A DNA stretch of 64,000 bases, taken from positions 49,701,298 through 49,765,297 of the forward strand of contig NC_089755.1 of assembly GCF_040412425.1 (NCBI RefSeq). The letters are read 5' to 3'. Positions 50,578 through 62,099 of the stretch are shown here, piece by piece. The position numbers were made by a program, and so were the translations under genes. Source of the stretch: Macrobrachium rosenbergii (Eukaryota > Arthropoda > Malacostraca > Decapoda > Palaemonidae). The notes beneath the pieces are model-generated. The model was given only the letters and a program-made list of their open reading frames with translations, ran no database searches and was not told the origin of the DNA. Positions within the stretch are counted from its first letter, which is position 1. Each line of letters opens with the position of its first letter.

Positions 50578-50596
50578 ATTATTATTATTATTAGCT
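50498..50596. repeat. (TTTA)n then (ATT)n microsatellite
   Basis: Short TTTA units followed by about 24 ATT units with one interruption. Confidence 0.95.
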
Positions 50597-51155
50597 TTTT
50601 CTTCTTTGCCTCTGTGCTGAACGAACGCGGGCACTGTGTTTATCCATTTACTGATATTATTTTCGTAAGTGCTCAAAGCAAGTACGATGAAGTTGTGGAG
50701 TCTTCATTACCGCTGACGTCTGTTGAATTCAGGTGAAATGGTTTTATTTTTTCCATTACCTCATAATCATTCATTTATCACCTATTCCTATAATTTTCCC
50801 TCTGAAGGCTAATTCCCCTCTGGAGCTTTCTTAGGTTTATTGTCCGCTGACTAAATATGAAATTGAAAAGATAAATAAATAAGTAAGTTTAAACGGAGTC
50901 TCACATTGGATATATTGAAGTATATATGTATATATATTATATATATTATTATTTATTTGTTTATTTTTTAAAGAATGGTTTACTACTGTGCTCCATTTTA
51001 GTCTGACTCCTGATGTATGGAATTTTCATTTTCTCTAGTTTTTACTCCTGAAGATGGGATTTGTATCCCGAAACGTTAGGTGATGGAAATAAATAAATTC
51101 GTAACTGAAAATGCCGAAGTTTCTGCTGGCCATACTGTCCCTGTTATATATATAA

Positions 51156-51298
51156 AGGCAAAAGCCACGAAGGAAATGTGAAACAACGGAGTGGTTGCTA
51201 AGGCTTTTGACACTAGCGTCTGCTAGTAAAGGACCATGTGTCGAAAGGCCTAGCAACAACTCCGTTGTTTCATTTTTTCCTTCTCGGCATTTGCCTGT
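51156..51298. repeat. Long hairpin, 58-nt arms
   Basis: Left arm 51156-51213 and right arm 51237-51298 pair with about nine mismatches (AACAACGGAGTGGTTGCTA against TAGCAACAACTCCGTTGTT); the loop holds a small CTAGC...GCTAG stem. This resembles the untranslated ends of Penelope-like elements, which I infer only. Confidence 0.75.
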
Positions 51299-51357
51299 AT
51301 TTGTACATTCGTCACGTTCCATATCTTCGTGATTCAGTTATACATACACACACATGT

Positions 51358-51360
<3 letters not shown>

Positions 51361-51430
<70 letters not shown>
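51361..51430. repeat. (AT)n microsatellite
   Basis: 35 AT units, 63 bp after the long hairpin at 51156-51298. Confidence 0.95.
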
Positions 51431-51433
<3 letters not shown>

Positions 51434-52048
51434 TAAATAAACACATACTGTATAAGTATATGATCAAAATTTTGTCGAGGAGGCCCGCCTCCCTAACAAA
51501 GATAGATAGCTGATCTAAAGTACAGTCCTCCCCGAGAATCTTTGCAAAGATGACATGTCCATCTTGTCACGTCCCCTGGGACATTCGCCCAGCTACTGTC
51601 TCACAGTCAAGGGCACAACTCAGTCATCGCAGAATGGGGGATTTTCGCCTGACACCAAGAACCCACGCGTGAGTCGTGTATGTCTAGTCCTAAGCCCGCT
51701 TGGCATATACGGATGTGAAGAAGAAGACACTGATGACGTTATACTGCACATTTTTTTATTCGTTAAAATATTTTGGGCGACTGCTGACTTAGCAAGTTGG
51801 ACCAGCTTGCTCGCTCCCGAGAACAAAGAACGAAAATCAGAGGGAAAGCATTCTGTATTTAAAATCCGCAGTTACTACGTAGCTGCACTAAGCGAACGAG
51901 TGGTAAAAACAAAAGTCAGCAAGAAGAATCTGTCCCATGAATAATCGCTTTTTCATAATGTATGAAACCGCCATCGATTTTGCGAACAACAGGTTCCTCT
52001 TCTTCATCTTTTCCGATAAACTTTTCCTACAAATCAGTTGGGGCCTTT

Positions 52049-52050
<2 letters not shown>

Positions 52051-52118
<68 letters not shown>
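52051..52118. repeat. (CT)n microsatellite
   Basis: About 34 units in intergenic DNA. Confidence 0.95.
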
Positions 52119-52120
<2 letters not shown>

Positions 52121-55100
52121 AAGATACGATTACTGAAATTAAAAGAGCTTATACTAATTATGTTCCTCGGTTTAAAAGTCTGCAGAAATTTTTGAAAATT
52201 TACTGGATACTCTATCTTGTAAGATGGCAACGATATGAATTTAGTATACGTTGAGCTAACGAGCATTTCCTTCGTTTTTGTACACGTGAATCATGCTGTA
52301 CGACTCAGAAAGGTTTTGATAAGAACATCATTCGCTAAAGATGGTGAATTTCTATTGTGCAATCATGATTTGGTGTAATTATATATCGAACATAAAAACC
52401 TTTGACTTTCGCAGGTGCGTTTGCTTTCCTTAGCATCACTCTAAGTTTGCAGCGTCATTAATTATTGCACATATCGATTGATGGGTTAGGGGCATTTGCA
52501 CGGGAAAGCGCACCAACTTTTTCTTTTTGAGGGTGATGTTCCGAGCATTAACAATGAGCAAACTATTCTTTACTTTCTCACAAAGGATAACTGATGTCGG
52601 AGCTAGCTAACTTTCAATGTCATAAAAGTTCATAAATGTCAGAATAAAGATAAAAGCCAACAGAATTCAGGCAACAATCTTCAGCAAGTGAGCTAGACCA
52701 TCTTGTCACGGGGCTTCCGGAGGCATCAGCCTTTCGACTGATAAAAAATTGATTCGCACTGATCAATGCACGGCTGAGTCACCTCTTTTTTTTTTCTCTT
52801 GCATATTGCTGAGAAATATTAAAGATGGTCGACTGAAGAGAAGTAAAACGCATTTGCAGCATGGAGAATGAGTCAGCAACGCTGAAAATTACGAATTGCC
52901 TTCAGCCACTCTTACGGGAGGGAGTTTTGGAAATGGCTGTTGACAATAATAGCTTCCATAGACAGAACACGCGATATTTGGTAAACGCCTTTGCTCATGG
53001 AGTACCACGACTTTGCTTATATCACCAGACTATGCTGAAAATAATTAGTTGGAAATGACATTGCAATAGAGGATTGGGCAGGAACGTTACAAAAGCTGTA
53101 CAAATTGTACTGCCTTTTGTGTGAGCAATGTAATTATTCTTAAAATATTCTTTTAAATGGCTACATCGATTATTCAAAGTCCACGAACTCCAAAATTGAT
53201 TATTCAGTTAGTCGGGTCGCCTAGTACTAGACTATAACTACCCGTAGGTATTTAAAAGCCAACCTTGGGAATAAGTTATTTGTTTGTTTTTCTAATGATA
53301 TTCCTATTTCCTTAAGAAATGTTGATGTTGGAATATCCAATTGTGATCTAGAAAGATGAAAGTCAAAGCAGCGTAGGACTAATGGAGTCCTTTAAAGATT
53401 TAGTAGGTCTACAAACTAGACCCATCGATCGTTATCGTCCACAACTTTGGCTTCATCGAGGTTCGATGGTTGCGTCGTGACTTTAAACCACAGGAAACTA
53501 CTAAAGAACAAAAATAAGGAAGAGAGGATAGCAGTGAGACAGCACCGCACAATGTAATGGTGTTCAGAGGTAAGTAGATAATGCCTTTCTTTTTCGGGTA
53601 AGACATATAAAATTAGACTCCGGCAACTAGACATTGATGTTACTGACATTGGGCGGTGTGGCCGCCATCATTTATGTCCTAGAATCATCATCATCTTACC
53701 GTATAAAAGACACATGCACAAACTTCTTATTGATCTGCAGTCAGTCCTCGACTTCTTGAACCTTCTTTGTTTATTAATACATCGTTGTGACTGTTTATCC
53801 CTCTTGTCCGGAAGAGGAGCTAAGCTGAGTCACTCGTAATATTAAAAAAACAAAACGTGACTATATATTGTTTGATATCTATGTACCTCACAGTCTGTCA
53901 TTGTTTGTTGTCATTCCAAAAAATGTGCACGCGACCACACGTTGAATGTTTTCTTAGTGCATGGGCGTTGAGTAGGCCTACATTATAACCAAACTCGGTG
54001 TTCGTTGAGGTAATGAAGGTATCTCGTTTTCTACTTATTCTTCGATAAAAGAAAAAAACTGGCTGGTAGAGGCGTCTACCTGCCTTGGGTGTGTTAACTT
54101 ATATTTACAGTTACTCCTCTTTCTAATCTCTTTAATGGCAGCTGTGCCGGGGATCAGGTATAATTCAGTAAGCCTCTTTGGTGCGAAAGAGAGAAAAGAA
54201 AATAATTAGAACAGGAAGAGGAAGGTTGCGAAGAGATGGAAGAATTGGATGAAAGGGACTGACAAGTTAATATAGGCAAAAGGAGATTAGGCTTAGGTTG
54301 AATTACCTGTTTTTTTTTATAATGATAAATTTGTATTTGTTTTAGTTAGACCGATAGCTGTCCTTTTAATTACTCTCTCCCAACTGTTATCCCTAAGTTT
54401 GAATAAGGGTTACTTGCCAACTTTGGCAGACTCAGCCAGTAGCCTAACTACTAATAGAAGTTTCCATTATGTCTTCTATTCAGAAACCAACTTCTTTATT
54501 TTTATGGAATAGACGAATGCAATGACTATGTGTGAAGATACGACAAGTAGGGGAAAGACGTATAATAAAAGACAAATAAACAGAAAACCATTTTGCTGCG
54601 GAACTGATTGCCTGAACCAGCATGACGATGATTCTTTTTATATACTGTTGTTGTATACATTCTTACTGAACATGTAGAAAAAATCACGGACCAGACTGAC
54701 CATCGGGAAAGAAGAGCACAGAAAAAAAACAGAGCACTCAGTCGATATTCTTATGCCCTACTGTGTGTGTGGGTGATAGTACTATCGATGAATTTGTATA
54801 TGGTTAACCCCACAGTGAGAAAATATTCAGTTTCGTGAAAGACATTTTGATGGGAAGGAATCCTACATACCTTGGATAATATTCTTTAGTTTCGAGTATT
54901 TCTAGAGGTCGAAAACCCAATAATATTTTGGTAAATAAGAACCAGCGGGCGTCAAGGACACGAAGAGGTAGGCGAGCGAGAAATGGGGTTGGGTGGGGGG
55001 GGGACCTTTGGGGTGTGGGGTGTAGAAGCTCTTAGGGAGGAGAGCCCTTGGAGTTTTGAGGAGTGGGCTCATCGGGTGCCCGGGTCTCCCTTCCACGGAC

Positions 55101-57299
55101 CGTGGGCCTGGAAGCCTGGAAATGGTCGCCAGAATGACGTGAAGAAAGGGGCTGGGCTGGAAGGCCCAGTGTCGAGAAAACCTCCTTGGTGTTGAGAAGT
55201 CTGAGTGTGGAGAAGGCTGGCTGAGTGTGTTGGGTGCGTGTGGGCGTTTTTTTTTTTTTTTTTCTTGTAGGTTGGATATTTGAAACAGTCTTGCACCGGG
55301 CTCCGTACCCTCCTGCATCTCTGGACAAAAGAAGGAGAAAACAAAATGTCAATACTTATGTTTTCTCTGTAGGTGAGATTCCGGTGGGACGTCGTTTCAA
55401 AGGAATTCAATTTAGCTCCAGGGAATTCAATTTAGCTCTCGCCGTTAATCTCCCCGCCTCGGGAGACAGTTCTTTATCCCAGGATCTTTCCTGGACCCTG
55501 TTTTATCCCAAGAGTTAGTGAGCAGAACTCCAACCCAAGACCCAAAGAAGAGGGTCCAAGCCCTTTCAGACAACCTGGAAAGAGGGCTTGAAATAATGTA
55601 TAACAATGGAAGGAAGAAATAACAGGCAGGGGTAATAAAAAGTGTAGATCTGTTGTTGTTTTAATCCTCTTTGGCTCCCACCTGGGTCGTCGAGTCTGGT
55701 GGGTGTGTCCGCTGGAACACTCGCTCAACAATGAGCCTTTAGACTAACTCGTCCGTGAAATCCGATTTCCACAGCCCCCCTGGCAGAACCACATTCTGAG
55801 TTTTACTAACGATGGCGGATTCCAGAATCTTCCTTTTGTATGGACAAAGTCGGCCAGAAATGGGGCCCTAATTGCCATACAATGTTGACGTATTTTCGTC
55901 TCTCGACGGTAACTCGTGGACTGAGGAAACCCTTAATTTTGACCTTGAACCTTTGTAATCCTCTGTGGCATTTTCTGCTTGCTGGTCTTTCAATAAGTAA
56001 ACTTTTTCTTTGACTTTCTCGTTATATTTTATATATTGCCAAGGTCCGTCATGGTTGCACAACTGTAAAATACAGAATTATGTATGTATATTGAAAATAC
56101 ATATGTATATATAACCTTTTTCTTAGGGTTAATGCTAACTGTTGAGAAGACATCTGATGTTCCTTGTATTTTATCTACAGAGGTCCTTTAGTGAAATGGG
56201 TTAAAAGTTAAGTATACCTTAGTTTTACCAGACCACTGAGCTGATTAACAGCTCTCCTAGGGCTGGCCCGAAGGATTAGACTTATTTTACGTGGCTAAGA
56301 ACCAATTGGTTACTTAGCAACAAATGGGTTAACCCACAGCCAATGACCTGAGGTGATAATTGCTTTCATTATCACCATCCCCTTAGGGTAAACTCAGATT
56401 TGGCAACAGACGAGGAAAGCACTTGTAGCGTTGTCTTAACTGATATTTTCGTGTGCTGTGTCTAATAATATATTATAATGATAATATTGCCTAAGTTACA
56501 ACTAGATAAATGTCTCAAATAAAGTCTTCTTTTAAAGAATCACTAGGAAGTCTTTAACTGCTCTATTGGGATAATGAAGAAAGTATGTTTGACACCAGTG
56601 CTTCAACTACCCAAGAACCCACCTTTGACCAACTCCGCTGGTCGAACTATCTTATGAAAACAAATCAGCTTCACTCCAATATATAGAGTATATGACCATA
56701 TATATTGGAGGAGAGTGACCCTTAGTGGTCAAGGTCTTGGAGTAGGTCATTGTAAAACTGTGAAGTCTGGACATGTGAGGAGTTTTGGTCATGTAACTGT
56801 CAATGCTTCACAGGCGGTGACTTTTCACTGTCTGTGAAGCAGGTATGAGTAAGACAGTGCCTGTACGAAGGTGCAGCGTAAGTAAAAGGGCTTCCTCATT
56901 TTATTAAAGATCAGAATTCCACTCTTCAAGCTCCCTATCACATTCACTGTATTCCACAGACGATACATCGGTCTATTCTTCTTCGTTCGGCGGAGAATAG
57001 ACTGACAGAAGGCGGGTGCAGAGGCACACCCACAGAAATGAGGTGGGAAATAAAAAATGAGTTTTGGGAATTAACATCTCAGAGATGGGAGGGTGTCTGG
57101 GATTTTGATTGAAGGCGTAAAAAAATGTTGATAAACAGGCATATTGGTAAACATTGCCTATGGGGAACAGATAGAGGAAAACATAATTAAAGGGTGGAAG
57201 ATAGAGATAATGTAAAGGATGATGGAATATGAGACAAAGAATGGGTTGTTTGTCTAAGAATCTAACTACCTTAGGAAAAGAAATATATTTTCTATTTTA

Positions 57300-57303
<4 letters not shown>
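52119..57303. other. Intergenic DNA, no gene seen
   Basis: 54.95-55.5 kb is GC-richer and has overlapping open frames on both strands (up to 138 codons) that look like composition effects around a G-run (54985-54996) and a T-run (55247-55263). A 17-bp direct repeat (ggaattcaatttagctc) is at 55402-55439, and a small hairpin at 56678-56710. Confidence 0.45.
56205..56415 (+). repeat. Dispersed repeat family B, least decayed copy
   Basis: Reads accagaccactgagctgatt, ctcctagggctggcccgaag, gtggctaagaaccaattggt. This is the form I recall from decapod genomes, possibly a short retroposon. Confidence 0.6.
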
Positions 57304-57343
<40 letters not shown>

Positions 57344-57437
57344 CTCCTCCTCCTCCTCCTCCTCCTCCTCCTCCTCCTCCTCGTTCTTCTTCTTCTTCTT
57401 CTTCTTCTTCTTCTTCTTCTTCTTCTTCTTCTTCTTC
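57304..57437. repeat. Composite pyrimidine tract (TC)n-(CTC)n-(TTC)n
   Basis: Three consecutive pyrimidine repeats: (TC) to 57340, (CTC) to 57382, a single G at 57383, then (TTC). Almost pure strand asymmetry over 134 bp. Confidence 0.95.
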
Positions 57438-58507
57438 AGAGAAGAACATATATGAATCATGGCTCAATATGCGGGCAGACTGGCAGCTTCTTTAGTTTCT
57501 ACATCGCCAGTAGATTACTCTTTATAATTGATTTTACACCCTGATAAGCATTTCAAGAATCAATAAACACCTATTCTTAGTGCTTGTTCCCATGTTCCTT
57601 TTTTTGCCAGTAATTCTTTCAGATGTAATGTAACACTCTACACACGAGAAAAATAGAGCAAATGAATACGGCTATTACGTAGTTTGAGTTAGAAAGAAAT
57701 TATTAATATTATTATTATTTTTTTTTCTGTTAGGTGATTTAACCTGAAGGACGAAGTTCTTTTAGAGAAGAGTTATTGTTGGTGGTATGCATTGACCCTC
57801 GATTTCCACCTTTAAGTGTAAAATCCAAAAGTAACATCATAATCTATTTAGGATGTAGAAACTAGCTCGGGAAGTTGCGATTGTGCCTGAGAGATGAGGC
57901 ATGATTGATAACGTTATTGTAATTCGCCATATTTCGGAATTCTTGTAAACTTTGTTTGTAATAGATTATCATCCTGACAGAGTTCTTCCTCTTGACTGTT
58001 TTTGATTCCGAGAGAGGTGATTAGTTTGCGTTCGTTCACCACCACTTGGGCATGTCTGTCTTATCACTTGCTAATGGACTCGTGTCCATCAGCGGCTGAC
58101 GTGAAGTCCGTTTTCTATGCTTCGTTGTTCCTGATCAGTTAGGTCTATGTATGCATCACCTGCCATGAATAGACTTCTTTTCTTTAAGCCTTTCTGAATC
58201 ACTTTCTAATGATTTCTTAACTAGACCTCTCCCCTCTCTGTAGATATGATTACACATACACACACACACACAAACACACACACATATATCGAGTATTTAT
58301 TTCACAAATACTCTTATACAGCCCTCTGCATGTTGTATCTCAACAAGCACAGAGCTTTGGAGAATGTCTTGACCACCCAGACAGTAGATGAAGGACTTTC
58401 GTAGCCAAGACCAGGAAATTCCAATTTTGATACACCTTTTGTCTGGGCCTTGACCCCTCTTTCTCTCAGTGACCCTCTATTGTGCCCATTTCACTTTTCT
58501 CTGCCGA

Positions 58508-59054
58508 GTACCATGTCACAGGAATATGGAAAATCTTGGTGGTGTACAGGCGTCCAAAAAATTCCATATATGAATTTGAAAGAACAGGCGATAGTAGGTT
58601 TCCCAGTGCCATACCAAAAGTTTGTTTAAAATATACCCGTTGAAAATAAATTTCCAGTCACATATGAACAATCTTATTAATTCTATGACCTGGCTAATTG
58701 TTAGTGGCAAATCAAGTTTATGCAATTCATCTTGAAGGTATTCCAGCACCGAGTCTATGGGAAATTCAGTGAATAAGGAAAATACATCAAAACTTATTAA
58801 CTGTGAATCTGGATTCATTGTAATACCATTGATTTTGTCAGTCAAATCTAAAGAATTAATAAGACGAGTACCGGAAATAGTTCCTAGCAGTGGTGACAAT
58901 AATTCTGATAGATATTTTGAAAGCTTATAGGTTACGGAACCAACAGGACTAATTTTGGTCTCATAGGGTTAACTTCTTTATGCGTTTTTACTAGCCCACA
59001 TAGATACGGCAAAGAAGGTGAATTCGTTAAAAACTGATTTATGAGACTTTTGTT
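58508..59054 (-). mobile_element. Penelope-like reverse transcriptase fragment
   Basis: Reads from LINQFLTNSPSLPYLCGLVK-THKE (fingers) through SPVGSVTYKLSKYLS and ISFDVFSLFTEFP (motif A with Asp) to FGMALGNLLSPVLSNSYMEFF (motif B) and VTWY. Two single-base frameshifts, near 58957 and near 58621, break the frame. The match stops at VTWY, exactly where the R-Y-V-D-D motif C should follow, so the catalytic centre is lost. The 5' side ends in a perfect foldback. This is a dead copy. Confidence 0.8.
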
Positions 59055-59095
59055 GTTTTCCAGGATTCTTTTTAACAAAAGTCTCATAAATCAGT
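59033..59095. repeat. Perfect 22-bp foldback at the 5' end of the Penelope-like RT fragment
   Basis: 59033-59054 and 59074-59095 are exact reverse complements (ACTGATTTATGAGACTTTTG...), with a 19-base loop. One arm is RT coding sequence (K-S-L-I-N-Q); the other is an inverted copy outside the element. Confidence 0.9.
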
Positions 59096-60053
59096 GGGCA
59101 TAGACAACTCCAGGTAGCCTGAAGAGAGCCGCTGAGTTCCCCTGGCACTAGTGCCAATTTGGCACAGTGCCTCACCTTATCTTACGAAGGATTCTTGCAC
59201 CTCTAACCAGAGTAGGATGCCAGGTTTCTTCCCTAATTACTACTTCTTATAACTTTATAATTTAATTTCCCCTTGTAATATTTCCTTTAACCACTTTGAT
59301 AATTTTTTTCCAATCTCTTAATTTAATATATTTTCTTGGCAACCTTCATTTATGAATCCCTTTGTAGACCCTTGTCGCAGTTTCTCAGTTTTACTTTGCT
59401 TTCCACTCTGCCAGTGCAGTGTGCAAATTGCCAGATCTTTTAGTACCATAAGTCCTTTGACTTCCCTTTCATGCCACCAAGGGCATGGTAAATTTTAAAT
59501 TGTACATAGCAGGGCCTTTAAGCCCTTACCTCACGATTGCCACACCTGGCATCGTGCTATTACCATAGATATTAGTAGATGCTTCTGTCAGAGGATTCGC
59601 ACCCTCTAACTACATTACTTTGGCAGCAGTGCCATGGTTGCATGACCAGCCTGGCACTCCACCTGTCAAACCTGGCCCTTTCCAGAGGCTAAGGAATAAG
59701 ATCCTGGTATACTAATCATAACTTTTCTTACCAGTCTTTACTGATCATAACCCCTTAAGTATCTCACAACTTTCAGAAAGCAGAGCTAACGAGTAGAAGT
59801 GGCTCCATTAACCCTAAACTTTCCCATGTGTTTAAAATCAGTGCCACTAGGCACCGCACTTGTGTTAACGTAAGTTTTGAAATTGATGTAAAATCATTTG
59901 CGATGACATTATTTCATAGAAACCCTAATTTTGAGATAATGAGTGAAATCAAGGGAAATTAATGAGAGATAAAGCATAGTCAGTCGAGTTAACTTGTTTG
60001 CAGACATTTGAACCTAATTAAAGGTGCGACATGTCAACTAGGGGGGTGGGAGT
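59096..60053. other. Spacer between the Penelope-like RT fragment and the inverted-repeat cluster
   Basis: No coding signal. Likely part of the same repeat-rich block. Confidence 0.4.
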
Positions 60054-61165
60054 CACTACGAAAGGACACCTTCCCAAGCTAACTCGCCCTCCAAGCTTCA
60101 TTTTTCATCATACTGCTGACTGACAAACAGTTGCTCCCTAGACACTCTTTAATCACTTTCTTTGGCACCGTGACTGCTCTGAAATCCTCTGTTCCAGGGA
60201 CGAAGCTGCTTGGAGACAAATCTCTGCCATAGGCTAAGACAAGCCGGTGAAGAGGATAAACTCGAGGAGAGAGTTTCGTAGGCCCATAGCAACCAACCTA
60301 CTGTGTGGCCCTTGCCTTGCCGTGCGGTTGACCGAGTCAAAGACAGCGCACCAACAATCCGCGGGCGTGATCATAGAAAATGGAGTGTCAAGAGAGTATG
60401 GGAAGTTAATCCTCCAAAGGTCATATAAGGGGCCACGTGGTCAGAACTAAAAAACAGAGGCATCCTGGCTCCAGGGCTGAAGCAGCTACCCCTTTGACCC
60501 CGCTCCTTCTGGGCCATACCCCTGAACACGTGGCTACCTTGCTTAGACCAAGTATTTCTTTGAGTGAGAGCACCCTTAAATTCCTCCTCCATTCTTATTT
60601 ACAGCGAAGACAACGCTCTTACAAAGGTATCGTGCCCTGATCAGAGGTATTCCTTATCAGTCACGATCTTATTATTCTTTCACTAATTTTCCGTTTCATT
60701 TTCCAAAGTGCAAATTTCCATGTTAAACCTGACTTCACTATTGGAGTGCACTAATTTAACTCGTAAGTGTGTTTCCAGTGTCGCAAATCGAGATACCTGG
60801 GCACCTTCAGTGCACCTCTCGATTTTTCCTTTGATTGTGCTGTCTCTTCCGCCACGTAACCGCATCCATTCTCAATTGCAGACGGAGACACTTCCTGTGG
60901 GATCTTCCTTTTGATTGTCCCCTGCTTGGCGTGGTCCCAGCCACTACCACTTAAATCTACAGTGCCAGTGAAGTGGATTTCTTCGGCATTCTTCAGTTAT
61001 TATTTAACGTAATTTAGTTATTTAACAGGACTCTGTTTCCCAACCTCATTTATTCCTGTTCTTCTGATTTTGTTGTTAATGTACAGTAGATATAAGAGAT
61101 TTTAAAGTGAACCTATGTGTTTATCTGCAACTTCTCCCTGTTGAGAAAAGCCCTCAGCTCATCTC
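60054..61165 (+). repeat. Left arm of a 1.1-1.2 kb inverted repeat (Penelope-like element flank)
   Basis: From cgaaaggacaccttcccaag at the outer end to gccctcagctcatctctttc at the inner end, it matches the complement of 62100-63332 with scattered substitutions and small indels. It contains a 67-codon open frame (60247-60450) kept at equal length in the other arm. Penelope-like elements are often flanked by such repeats in direct or inverted order. Confidence 0.8.
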
Positions 61166-61393
61166 TTTCTCTGTTTTTAGATCAAGAATTCAAAAACATC
61201 AGAAGAATAAGAAGAGATCTATGCTATCCAACCCATATTATGGATATTTGATACAATAAAACCATTAAGACCTATGGAAAATCAGAAAGAAAAAAAAGTG
61301 TCCTCAAACACCCATTGTTTGCCCAATTTTATTGGATTTGAAGCTGTAAAACTTGTTTTTAAAACTGTTTAATACAAATTTGTCTTTCTATAT

Positions 61394-61799
61394 AATAATA
61401 TAGAAAACATGCTTGTAAAAAATAGCCTCCGAAAAGATAGCAATATTGTATACAAAATTCCATGTATAGATTGTGATTCATCTTACTTAGGTCAGACCAG
61501 TAAAAGAATTGAACACCAGATTAAAACAACACAAATACTCAGTAAGAACAGGTCACTCTAATAATGCTCTATTTTTACATTTAAGGGGAAAGTCCCACAG
61601 AATACATTGGACGCAAAGCCAAATATTGTCACGTTGTAACGAAACTATTTCCTGGGACTTGTTAGAATCTGTTTTGAGTCAGTTGACCTTGGGGAATAAT
61701 TTTAATGTAAGTCAAGGATTATTTTCTTTTGACCCTGTAATAAAACATATGTTCCAGAAGGAATTGAAAGATAGAATAAAGAGGATTCCCAATAAGTAG
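61394..61799 (+). mobile_element. Penelope-like GIY-YIG endonuclease remnant
   Basis: Reads NMLVKNSLRKDSNIVYKIPC, then DSSYLGQTSKRI, then after a single-base frameshift near 61511 NTRLKQHKYSVRTGHSNNAL and onward to a TAG at 61797. V-Y-K-I-P-C and Y-L-G-Q-T are the GIY and YIG parts, and R-L-x-x-H-K-Y follows as in Penelope-like endonucleases. It lies in the 0.93 kb spacer between the inverted arms. It is on the opposite strand from the RT fragment at 58.5 kb, so the two are separate insertions or a rearranged pair. Confidence 0.8.
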
Positions 61800-61922
61800 A
61801 TTTGGATGTTAATCCGTTGACCGTTCTGTGACCTCCCAACCTTTTCGTATGACTTTATGACTTATTCGTGGCTGTAACTTTTGCTCGTATAATCATCACG
61901 TTTTTATTTTTCGTAATTTAAA

Positions 61923-61924
<2 letters not shown>

Positions 61925-61977
<53 letters not shown>
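61925..61977. repeat. (AT)n microsatellite at the 3' side of the GIY-YIG remnant
   Basis: About 26 AT units between the endonuclease stop and the right inverted arm. Confidence 0.95.
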
Positions 61978-61980
<3 letters not shown>

Positions 61981-62099
61981 AGGAGCTTGAGTTTTGAATA
62001 AGGGAATTAGCTTTATGACTTTCCTAAGAAAATGATTCACTTACCATGAGAAATTTTTTGTATCTGACTATTGTTTTGGGTTCAGGCAACCATAACAGG

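Larger units (their letters stand above)
47041..51047. other. Intergenic DNA with microsatellites
   Basis: No gene seen apart from the LINE scrap at 49.5 kb. 49080-49440 is GC-richer but has no conserved frame. Confidence 0.5.

Noticed and set aside
51555..51944. 129-codon plus-strand frame with a possible zinc-knuckle-like or RT-tail pattern
   Set aside because: No convincing motif; the antisense strand is equally open.
54902..55410. Overlapping minus-strand open frames of 106-138 codons
   Set aside because: Three frames are open together in a GC-richer patch with A/T and G runs; composition effect, with low-complexity Pro/Ser/Lys content.
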